A stretch of 6,114 nucleotides of DNA from Pirellulales bacterium (GTDB lineage: Bacteria; Planctomycetota; Planctomycetia; Pirellulales; Thermoguttaceae): assembly GCA_030605745.1 (NCBI GenBank), contig JAUWHT010000091.1, positions 1-6,114 on the forward strand, read 5' to 3'. Under the pieces are notes generated by a model. That model had not been told where the DNA came from. It ran no database searches and was given only the letters and a program-made list of their open reading frames with translations. Positions 1 to 4,883 of this stretch are shown in pieces. The first letter of the stretch is position 1. Each line of letters opens with the position of its first letter. Made by a program: the position numbers and the translations under genes.

Positions 1-263
1 ACCAGCATCATCGTCCCATAGCTGCGGATCGGCAGTCCGGCCGACTCGCACAATGCCGGCAACAGCCACCAGATGACCGCTCCGACGATCACCAACAACG
101 GGACATATCCCCACGTATCGGTGCCGAACCCCTGCCGCCAGCCGAGCCACGCCAACATGCCCACGCTCACCAGGGCCCAAACCGCCAGCAGCAGCCCAAA
201 CCCGAACACCGGCACCCCGGCAATCTCATTCGGTATGTAAAAGAGGGTTTGGAACACAACCAT
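1..263 (-). CDS. lgt: Prolipoprotein diacylglyceryl transferase, N-terminal part (cut by window edge)
   Basis: Only the first 87 residues are in the window; the gene runs off the left edge. Lgt is an inner-membrane enzyme that moves diacylglycerol from phosphatidylglycerol to the lipobox cysteine of prelipoproteins. The translation begins MVVFQTLFYIPNEIAGVPVF, followed by hydrophobic segments at about 18-40 and 53-72. It ends in IRSYGTMMLV, which matches the family's (H/R)-x-Y-G start of the conserved core (E. coli has HWYGLMYLV). The roughly 75 residues before that motif are longer than in E. coli and fit the extended planctomycete form as I recall it. The ATG at 263 is directly preceded by an in-frame GTG at 266, so the start may be three bases earlier; no clear Shine-Dalgarno is seen. 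It lies downstream of panC on the same strand, with the 283-421 inverted repeat between them. Assignment rests on one motif plus the overall hydrophobic pattern. Confidence 0.72.
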   Translation of the reverse strand, partial: MVVFQTLFYIPNEIAGVPVFGFGLLLAVWALVSVGMLAWLGWRQGFGTDTWGYVPLLVIVGAVIWWLLPALCESAGLPIRSYGTMML

Positions 264-282
264 CACTTGGGGTTGGTGGAAT

Positions 283-421
283 GCACCACGGAGGCACGGA
301 GGACACGGAGGAAAGAAAAAAGGCCGGGAGTTCGAAGAACGATGTTCGTGTGTAGTTGTACTACCGCACGCCATCATTCCTGATTGTTCTTTTCTCCGTG
401 TCCTCCGTGCCTCCGTGGTGC
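283..421. repeat. Long inverted repeat with 33-nt arms, HHGGTEDTE-coding type
   Basis: The left arm (283-315) and right arm (389-421) are reverse complements at 32 of 33 positions, around a 73-nt centre. The arm is built from a CACGGAGG-like word repeated three times. Read inwards from either side, both arms encode HHGGTEDTE. On the plus strand this belongs to a 24-codon frame starting at ATG 281 and stopping at 355; from the right it continues in frame after the panC stop. The centre holds smaller palindromes (GTTC-gaa-GAAC and GTAGT-tgt-ACTAC). The repeat starts 5 nt after the panC stop and fills most of the panC-lgt gap. As RNA it would form a very stable hairpin and could end or protect the panC transcript, but there is no U-tract. 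I take it as a dispersed repeat, not a gene. Confidence 0.88.
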
Positions 422-426
422 GTTTT

Positions 427-1302
427 CTATCTCTTTGGTTCCAGTAAACAGTTATCTATCAGCCGGGTGTTTTCGATCTTTACGGCCAGTGTGGCCAGGG
501 TTGGGCCGGTGATCTCGTCGACTGGTTCGAGCGTGTTTGGGTCGACCAGGGCGATGTAGTCGATCTGTGCGTCCTCGGCCGTCGTGATGACTTGCCTCAT
601 CCGCTGGGCAATCACACGGGCATTACGTTGGCCCTGGTCGATTAGTTCGCCGGCCAAGTGGAGACTTTTGCATAACACGAGCGATCGCCGCCGGGCATCG
701 GGGCTTAGGTAGGCATTGCGGGAACTCAGCGCCAGCCCGTCCGGCTCGCGGATGATCGGGCAGATGCGAATCTCAACGGGCACATCGAGGTCCTCGACCA
801 TCCGGCGGATGACCAGGGCCTGCTGGTAGTCTTTTTGCCCGAAGTAGGCCACGTTGGGCCCGACCATATTCAGCAGTTTCAGCACGATGGTGGCCACGCC
901 GCGGAAATGGCCGGGCCGGCATCGGCCCTCCAGCGGCTCGGCCACCGAGCCGACCTCGACCCAGGTGGCGTGTCCGGCCCGGTAGACTTCCCCATCGGCT
1001 GGAACAAATGCCAACTCGGCACCGCAGCAGGCCAGTGCTTCAAGATCGGCCTCCAACGTGCGGGGATACCGATCGAGGTCCTCGCCGGGGCCGAACTGGC
1101 TTGGATTGACGTAGATCGAGACCACCGTGCAGTCGCACTCGGCCTTCGACGCGCGGACCAGGCTCAAATGTCCTTCGTGCAACGCGCCCATGGTAGGCAC
1201 CAGCCCGATACGCTTGCCCTCACGCCGCACCCCGGCAAGTATCTCGCGGAGTTGGGCCACGCTGGTGACGAGTTTTGGGTGGGAAGTAACCGGATTATTC
1301 AT
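427..1302 (-). CDS. panC: Pantothenate synthetase (pantoate--beta-alanine ligase)
   Basis: PanC joins pantoate and beta-alanine with ATP, via pantoyl-adenylate, to give pantothenate, the last step before the CoA pathway; it is cytosolic. At 291 residues it is the usual family length and looks complete. Visible motifs are PTMGALHEGHLSLVR at 36-50 (the HIGH-type nucleotide-binding loop), VNPSQFGPGEDLDRYPRT from 65 (substrate and ATP contacts), FGQKDYQQ at 154-161, and REPDGLALSSRNAYLS at 185-200 with the KMSKS-equivalent SSRN. The ATG at 1302 is followed by a short non-conserved N-terminus before the first strand (about 31-36). Only a weak GGA (1311-1309) precedes it, 6 nt upstream. The base of a 28-bp inverted repeat lies 9 nt before the start codon, so the start region may be partly shielded in a long transcript. 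It follows the folK fusion on the same strand; panB and panD are not in view. Confidence 0.97.
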   Translation of the reverse strand: MNNPVTSHPKLVTSVAQLREILAGVRREGKRIGLVPTMGALHEGHLSLVRASKAECDCTVVSIYVNPSQFGPGEDLDRYPRTLEADLEALACCGAELAFVPADGEVYRAGHATWVEVGSVAEPLEGRCRPGHFRGVATIVLKLLNMVGPNVAYFGQKDYQQALVIRRMVEDLDVPVEIRICPIIREPDGLALSSRNAYLSPDARRRSLVLCKSLHLAGELIDQGQRNARVIAQRMRQVITTAEDAQIDYIALVDPNTLEPVDEITGPTLATLAVKIENTRLIDNCLLEPKR

Positions 1303-1311
1303 CGAGAATCC

Positions 1312-1396
1312 GTTTAGCCGCCGGGCTTGCCCGGCGCGTCAGTATTCGAACGCATTAACTCCCAAACAACGCGCCGGGCAAGCCCGGCGGCTAAAC
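1312..1396. repeat. Paired REP-like palindromes in inverted orientation, 28-nt perfect arms
   Basis: Arms at 1312-1339 and 1369-1396 are perfect reverse complements over 28 nt, separated by a 29-nt spacer. Each arm also contains its own palindrome, CGCCGGGC-TT-GCCCGGCG, flanked on the outside by TTTAGC. The unit is therefore two hairpins facing each other, as in the BIME arrangement of REP sequences in enterobacteria. It begins 4 nt after the folK stop and ends 9 nt before the panC start, filling almost the whole gap. In RNA the arms could form one 28-bp stem. There is no T-run, so it is not a canonical intrinsic terminator, though it could still stall transcription or block 3'-exonucleases. 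No REP-associated transposase gene is in the window. Confidence 0.9.
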
Positions 1397-1400
1397 TAAC

Positions 1401-2450
1401 TTATTCCATCGCTTTCACCGCGGCCAGCGTTTCTTCGAGTAGCCGGTCTGGTGGATCGTCGGCCACGAGCCGTAGGATCGGGCCCTGGTGGGGCTGCGTC
1501 GCTTGCTCGCGGATGGCCCGGCCGATTCGCTCGATTCGCTCTTCGCTCAAGTTGTGCTCGCCAGGGCGGCTGCGGCGGAGTACACGTCGTAAAAGCTCGT
1601 CGGCCGGGGCATCCAACAGCACGATCAGCTTTGGCCGAACTATACCATGCCGCGCCTCGATCCAGCGGCCGCAAAACGCTTCCAGTTGTTCCGGCGGCAG
1701 CCACACCCGGGCAAAAGCCGGCGACTGGTCAAACCAGAAGTCGCTCACTACCAGATGCTTCCGGTCGGACCACTGCGTCGCGTCGGCCGCCAGCAGCCTG
1801 GCCCTCTGCCGTAGGAATTCTAACTCCATGTCCCAGGCCCGAGAAGCCGGATCGGCATAAAACGTCTCAAGCTGCCCGAGGTCGAGCTTTTCAGCAATCA
1901 ATCGTGCGGCGGTTTGTTGGACCAGCCGCTCGGCCAGGCGGGTCTTGCCGGTGGCGATCGATCCGGTGATCGCCACGTAAGGGGCCGCCGTATTGATGTG
2001 ATCCAGCAGTCGCGCAACGGTCCAGCCGGTGGTGGGATGGACCATCGAGCCGGCCACTTCGGCCGCCGGCTGAAGCACGAACCGCCGCCAGGCCATCCGT
2101 GGATGAGGCAGCACCAGCGACGGTCCGCAAAGCACCAGTTGGTCGTATAGCAGCAGGTCGAGGTCGATCGGGCGCGGCTGCCAACGTTCGGACCGGCGGC
2201 GGCCGAAGTCATGTTCGATCTGCTGTAGCGCCTCCAAGAGTGGTTCCGGCCGCAGCGTGGTTTCCACCGCCACGGCCCCGTTCAAGAAAGGCGGCTGGTC
2301 CGGTGGCCCGCCGACAGCGGGGGTCTCATACCAGCGACTACTGCTGGTCACGCGCATCTGCAAGTGCTGCCGCAGTTGCGCAACCGCCAACTCAAGATTC
2401 CGCGATCGATTTCCTAGATTGGAACCCAGACCAATCAGACAGATTGGCAA
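1401..2450 (-). CDS. folK: Bifunctional HPPK (FolK) / deoxynucleoside kinase-like fusion
   Basis: This 349-residue protein has two enzyme domains. Residues 1 to about 150 are 6-hydroxymethyl-7,8-dihydropterin pyrophosphokinase (folate synthesis). They show IGLGSNLGNR at 6-15, the SRWYETPAVGG segment at 38-48, FLNGAV at 55-60, and RWQPRPIDLDLLL at 89-101, whose D96-x-D98 pair binds the two Mg ions. Residues about 157-349 form a P-loop kinase of the deoxynucleoside kinase type. They show Walker A GSIATGKT at 163-170, SDFWFDQSPAFA at 236-247 in the position of the family's D-x-(Y/F)xxDxSxxFA block, a predicted strand LIVLLDA at 275-281, and the Arg-rich lid LRRVLRRSRPGEHN at 287-300. This half should phosphorylate deoxynucleosides for dNTP salvage; its preferred base cannot be read from sequence. 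A full-length FolK is about 160 residues, so neither half looks truncated. The start is TTG at 2450, because an in-frame TGA lies just upstream and a Shine-Dalgarno is correctly placed. Confidence 0.93.
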   Translation of the reverse strand: MPICLIGLGSNLGNRSRNLELAVAQLRQHLQMRVTSSSRWYETPAVGGPPDQPPFLNGAVAVETTLRPEPLLEALQQIEHDFGRRRSERWQPRPIDLDLLLYDQLVLCGPSLVLPHPRMAWRRFVLQPAAEVAGSMVHPTTGWTVARLLDHINTAAPYVAITGSIATGKTRLAERLVQQTAARLIAEKLDLGQLETFYADPASRAWDMELEFLRQRARLLAADATQWSDRKHLVVSDFWFDQSPAFARVWLPPEQLEAFCGRWIEARHGIVRPKLIVLLDAPADELLRRVLRRSRPGEHNLSEERIERIGRAIREQATQPHQGPILRLVADDPPDRLLEETLAAVKAME

Positions 2451-2459
2451 TTTTCAATT

Positions 2460-2465
2460 CCTCTC
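2460..2465 (-). promoter_or_regulatory. Shine-Dalgarno of the folK fusion, fixing a TTG start
   Basis: On the minus strand GAGAGG lies 9 nt upstream of the TTG at 2450. An in-frame TGA between the two excludes a longer frame, and the next residues (PICLIGLGSN) are already the conserved FolK N-terminus. This is among the clearest ribosome-binding sites in the window; the only other one of note is the GAGAG before the gene at 4519. Confidence 0.7.
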
Positions 2466-2475
2466 AGGGACGAAA

Positions 2476-2497
2476 GCCTGGGGGAGGCCCTCCAGGC
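2476..2497. other. Small hairpin in the folK leader
   Basis: GCCTGGGGG (2476-2484) and CCTCCAGGC (2489-2497) pair over 9 bp, counting one G-T wobble on the plus strand, around a 4-nt loop. In the folK mRNA it would sit about 10 nt upstream of the Shine-Dalgarno. It is not like any riboswitch I recognise. It could be a modest leader structure or chance pairing in GC-rich DNA. Confidence 0.35.
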
Positions 2498-2564
2498 CGC
2501 GATCGTTGGACGCCGACTGTCGTTCCCTGCGGTCGCCGCCCCCCGGACTCTCGTCTGTCAATCA

Positions 2565-2592
2565 ATTTTCTCGATGTGGCTGTGATTGTCAA
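2565..2592 (-). promoter_or_regulatory. Candidate leftward promoter for folK
   Basis: On the minus strand a perfect TTGACA (2592-2587) is followed after 16 nt by GAAAAT (2570-2565), which matches 4 of 6 positions of the -10 consensus. The -35 lies on the same bases as the -35 of the rightward promoter, because TTGTCAA reads as TTGTCA one way and TTGACA the other. It would give a leader of just over 100 nt before the TTG start. It is the best candidate upstream of folK, but the -10 is weak. Confidence 0.35.
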
Positions 2593-2614
2593 GGCGTGTT
2601 TGCTAAGCTAAAAT
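2586..2614 (+). promoter_or_regulatory. Sigma70-type promoter for the ykgJ-hisS operon
   Basis: TTGTCA (2586-2591) and TAAAAT (2609-2614) each match the consensus at 5 of 6 positions and are separated by exactly 17 nt. The expected transcription start near 2621 leaves a leader of about 30 nt before the ATG at 2652. The stretch is AT-rich compared with its surroundings and lies in a divergent intergenic region, where a promoter is required. No operator palindrome overlaps it. Confidence 0.66.
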
Positions 2615-2651
2615 ATGGGCACGCAAAGTAGCCCTGAGTGGACTACCAACC

Positions 2652-3080
2652 ATGACCGCGACTGTGGACAAGAAGCCGCCCCGCGAGGAGCTCAAACCGG
2701 GTGAGGTGCTGTGCGCTTATTGCCCGGCCAAGTGCTGCCGATACTTTGCCCTGCCTATCGACACACCCGACTGCTGGGCGGATTTCGAGTACATCCGCTG
2801 GTACCTGCTGCACGAGCGGGCGAGCGTGTTCATCGAAGAAGACTGCTGGTACCTGCTGGTCCATACCAAGTGCAAGCACCTGCGCGACGACAACCTGTGC
2901 GATTGCTACAAAACGCGACCCAAAATCTGTCGAGATTACACCACCAAGAATTGCGAATACGAGGACGAGTGGGTTTACGACCACTATTGGGAGACCCCCG
3001 AGCAGGTCGAGGAATATGCCGAGGCCGTCCTCGGCCCACGCAAGGGACACGGATTCCGCAGCCCACGCAGTAGGTTGTGA
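2652..3080 (+). CDS. YkgJ-family cysteine-cluster protein
   Basis: A 142-residue soluble protein of the YkgJ / UPF0153 group, cysteine-rich proteins thought to bind zinc or an Fe-S cluster. The biochemical role of the family is not settled. The hallmark cluster is at residues 21-29, CAYCPAKCC (C21, C24, C28, C29). Further cysteines are C41, C65, C74 in TKCKHL, C83 and C85 in NLCDCY, C93 in KICRDY, and C101. The pattern C-x2-C-x3-CC, then KCKHL, then CxxYxxRPxxCRDY is the usual family order, so the protein looks intact. The C-terminus after about 125 is basic and unconserved in appearance. It is the first gene after the 2586-2614 promoter. Its stop codon lies inside the first copy of the 3077-3141 repeat, and hisS follows 73 nt later on the same strand. 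Co-transcription with hisS is likely, but a shared function is not shown. No clear Shine-Dalgarno precedes the ATG. Confidence 0.88.
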   Translation: MTATVDKKPPREELKPGEVLCAYCPAKCCRYFALPIDTPDCWADFEYIRWYLLHERASVFIEEDCWYLLVHTKCKHLRDDNLCDCYKTRPKICRDYTTKNCEYEDEWVYDHYWETPEQVEEYAEAVLGPRKGHGFRSPRSRL

Positions 3081-3141
3081 GGGGGTGGCAATTCATTGCC
3101 ACCTTAAGAGGTGAGGGGGTGGCAATTCATTGCCACCTTAA
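3077..3141 (+). repeat. Direct doublet of a 31-nt palindromic repeat between ykgJ and hisS
   Basis: Two identical 31-nt copies (3077-3107 and 3111-3141) lie 34 nt apart. Each holds a perfect 9-bp palindrome, GGTGGCAAT-tc-ATTGCCACC. The first copy contains the ykgJ stop codon (3078-3080); the second ends 12 nt before the hisS GTG. In RNA each copy can fold by itself, or the two can pair with each other. It differs in sequence from the other repeats of the window. Its place just before hisS suggests a possible effect on ykgJ 3'-end stability or hisS translation, but the style is that of a dispersed REP-like element. Confidence 0.92.
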
Positions 3142-3153
3142 AGCGGTATTGTT

Positions 3154-4506
3154 GTGAACCAATCCGAACGCATCACCCCCCGAACGCTAAAGGGCTTCCG
3201 CGATTATCCGCCGGAAGTGATGATTCCGCGCGAACGGCTGATCGACACCGCCCGGCGGGTCTATTGCTCCTACGGTTTCAGTCCCATCGACACCCCGGCT
3301 CTGGAGTACCTGGAGATCCTTGTCGGCAAGGGAGGCGAGGAGACCGACAAGCAGCTTTACAAGTTCCAGGATCACGGGGGCCGCTCGGTCGGTCTGCGGT
3401 TCGACCTGACCGTACCTCTGGCACGCTTCGCCGCACAGCACATCAACCGGCTGGGCACGCCACTTAAGCATTACCACATCGCCACGGTCTGGCGGGGCGA
3501 GAACACGCAACGCGGTCGCTACCGCGAGTTCATGCAGTGCGACTTCGATACCATCGGCACCCTTTCGACCGCCGCCGACATCGAAACAGCCCTGGTCATC
3601 CACGACCTGCTGTGCGCGATCGGCTTTTCTGAGTTCACCATCCGCATCAATAACCGCATGGTGCTGACCGGCCTGCTCGAACGGCTCGATCTGGCCGACC
3701 AGGCCACGACCGTGTTGCGGGCATTGGACAAACTGTCGAAGATCGGGCCGGATCGGGTCGCCGAAGAAATGATAGCCACCGCCAAAGCAACCGAAGAACA
3801 AGCCCGGCAGATACTCCGGCTTTCCAAAATCTCCGGCACCCACGACCAGGTGCTCAAACAAATCGAGCCGCTGGTGGCCCAAAGTGCGACCGGCGCCGCC
3901 GGCGTGACCAAGCTCAAGGAAGTCGTCGACGGCGTCCAAGCAGCCGGCATCCCCCAGCAACGCGTCGTGCTCGACGTGTCCATCGCCCGCGGCCTGGACT
4001 ACTACACCGGCACGGTTTTCGAGACGTTCCTCGACACGCTGCCAGAGATCGGCAGCATCTGCTCCGGCGGCCGCTACGATGACCTGGCCGAGTTGTACAC
4101 CAAGCGGAAGTTGCCCGGCGTGGGCGCCTCGCTCGGGCTGGACCGGCTGCTGGCGGCCATGGAAGAGCTGGGCATGGTCGAAAAAGTGGCCACCTCGGCG
4201 GAGGTGTTCATCCCATACTTCGACCCCGACCGCCTGCACGACTACCTGAAGCTGGCTGCGGCGATCCGCGCCGCCGGCATCGACGTGGAACTCTTCCCCG
4301 AGCCGAAGAAACTCGGCCAGCAGCTAAAATACGCCGACCGCCGCGGCCACCGCATCGCGCTGATCGCCGGCCCGGACGAGTTCAACACCGCCACCTGCCA
4401 GGTCAAGAACTTGGCGACTGCCACACAGCAAGACGTGCCGATGGAACCCGACGCAGCCAGCATCATCGCGGCGGTGAAGGAGATACTCCAGCAACACCCC
4501 AAATAA
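3154..4506 (+). CDS. hisS: Histidyl-tRNA synthetase, eukaryote/archaea-like subtype
   Basis: HisRS charges tRNA-His with histidine using ATP, as a cytosolic class II dimer. The 450 residues carry TLKGFRDYPP at 11-20 and GLRFDLTVPLARF at 80-92. Motif 2 is WRGENTQRGRYREFMQCDFD at 113-132. The HisRS-specific boxes are ARGLDYYTGTVFE at 278-290 (with the catalytic Arg) and SGGRYDDL at 304-311. Motif 3 is GVGASLGLDRLL at 322-333, and the anticodon-binding domain covers about 347-445. LRFDLTVPLAR and YREFMQCDFD resemble human HARS (LRYDLTVPFAR, YREFYQCDFD), whereas E. coli-type enzymes have LRPEGTA, so this is the eukaryote/archaea-like branch. The GTG at 3154 is chosen because the next candidate, ATG 3220, would remove the conserved KGFRDY segment. 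No strong Shine-Dalgarno, T-box or His-rich leader peptide is visible. Length and all catalytic motifs are normal. Confidence 0.97.
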   Translation: MNQSERITPRTLKGFRDYPPEVMIPRERLIDTARRVYCSYGFSPIDTPALEYLEILVGKGGEETDKQLYKFQDHGGRSVGLRFDLTVPLARFAAQHINRLGTPLKHYHIATVWRGENTQRGRYREFMQCDFDTIGTLSTAADIETALVIHDLLCAIGFSEFTIRINNRMVLTGLLERLDLADQATTVLRALDKLSKIGPDRVAEEMIATAKATEEQARQILRLSKISGTHDQVLKQIEPLVAQSATGAAGVTKLKEVVDGVQAAGIPQQRVVLDVSIARGLDYYTGTVFETFLDTLPEIGSICSGGRYDDLAELYTKRKLPGVGASLGLDRLLAAMEELGMVEKVATSAEVFIPYFDPDRLHDYLKLAAAIRAAGIDVELFPEPKKLGQQLKYADRRGHRIALIAGPDEFNTATCQVKNLATATQQDVPMEPDAASIIAAVKEILQQHPK

Positions 4507-4518
4507 GAGAGTAACTCC

Positions 4519-4830
4519 ATGGTTGCAGCAAATCGTCCCGATCCCGACGCTGACCCGTTCCGGCCGCCAGAGGTGCCGATCCAGGTACACTGCATGCACT
4601 GCGACCGCGACTACGACAGCTATCTGATCGAGTGGCGGGAGGAAGTGGGCGCCGACGGCCAACTCCACGGGTTCTGGTGCTGTCCCACGCCTGGCTGCGG
4701 CGGGATGGGCTTCGGCTTCGACATCCTGCCCACCGATCCAGACTACCAGGATGAGCGCGGCGGCTGGGTCTGCTTCGACGACGAAGACGACGAAGACGAC
4801 GAAGACGAAGATGAAGACGACGAGGACTAA
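4519..4830 (+). CDS. Small zinc-ribbon-like protein with a polyacidic tail
   Basis: A 103-residue protein that I do not recognise by name. Residues 23-61 hold C25-x2-C28 (VHCMHC) and C54-C55-x4-C60 (WCCPTPGCGG), spaced like the two knuckles of a zinc ribbon; C85 stands alone. Between them is a strand-rich segment, YDSYLIEWREE. From residue 87 to the end the protein is only Asp and Glu, encoded by a GAC/GAA low-complexity run that probably varies in length by slippage. It starts 12 nt after the hisS stop, with GAGAG about 8 nt before the ATG, so it is almost certainly translated from the hisS transcript. The acidic tail could bind basic proteins or mimic nucleic acid, but this is inference. 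It has no signal peptide or membrane segment. The 14-nt tandem repeat follows directly after the stop. Confidence 0.82.
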   Translation: MVAANRPDPDADPFRPPEVPIQVHCMHCDRDYDSYLIEWREEVGADGQLHGFWCCPTPGCGGMGFGFDILPTDPDYQDERGGWVCFDDEDDEDDEDEDEDDED

Positions 4831-4872
4831 TTCAGCATTCATCCTTCAGCATTCATCCTTCAGCATTTTCAT
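4831..4872 (+). repeat. 14-nt tandem repeat, TTCAGCATTCATCC
   Basis: Two perfect copies (4831-4844 and 4845-4858) are followed by a third, degenerate copy that keeps TTCAGCATT and then has an inserted TT. The array starts on the base after the stop of the zinc-ribbon gene and fills most of the gap before the HYExAFE start at 4884. It has no internal dyad, in contrast to the other repeats. Its AT-rich, pyrimidine-biased composition leaves no Shine-Dalgarno for the next gene. Confidence 0.85.
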
Positions 4873-4883
4873 CATTCCCCACC

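Noticed and set aside
281..355. A real 24-residue peptide gene starting MHHGGTEDTE
   Set aside because: The frame is produced by the repeat arm, the opposite arm encodes the same words, and no ribosome site precedes it; kept only as a finding about the repeat.
835..1317. Open frame on the plus strand opposite panC
   Set aside because: It mirrors a clear PanC and shows no domain, while the opposite strand carries all PanC motifs.
1451..1969. Plus-strand open frame opposite the kinase half of the folK fusion (and further frames over 2099-2631)
   Set aside because: They are Arg/Pro/Ala-rich shadow translations with no motif; the minus strand encodes Walker A and the FolK signature.
3077..3141. 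Possible short CRISPR array
   Set aside because: Only two copies separated by 3 nt, with no spacers of normal length; it is a tandem palindromic repeat.
3081..3153. T-box, attenuator or His-rich leader peptide controlling hisS
   Set aside because: No T-box motif, no run of His codons and no terminator/antiterminator pair with a U-tract; only the repeat doublet is present.
3187..4239. A 350-codon open frame on the minus strand opposite hisS
   Set aside because: It lies entirely antisense to a HisRS with all class II motifs; long antisense frames are expected in GC-rich genes, and its translation is biased to Gly, Ala, Val, Gln and Asp without a recognisable motif.
4324..4842. Minus-strand open frame opposite hisS and the acidic tail
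   Set aside because: Its Val/Phe-rich start, which imitates a membrane segment, is only the complement of the GAC/GAA acidic run.
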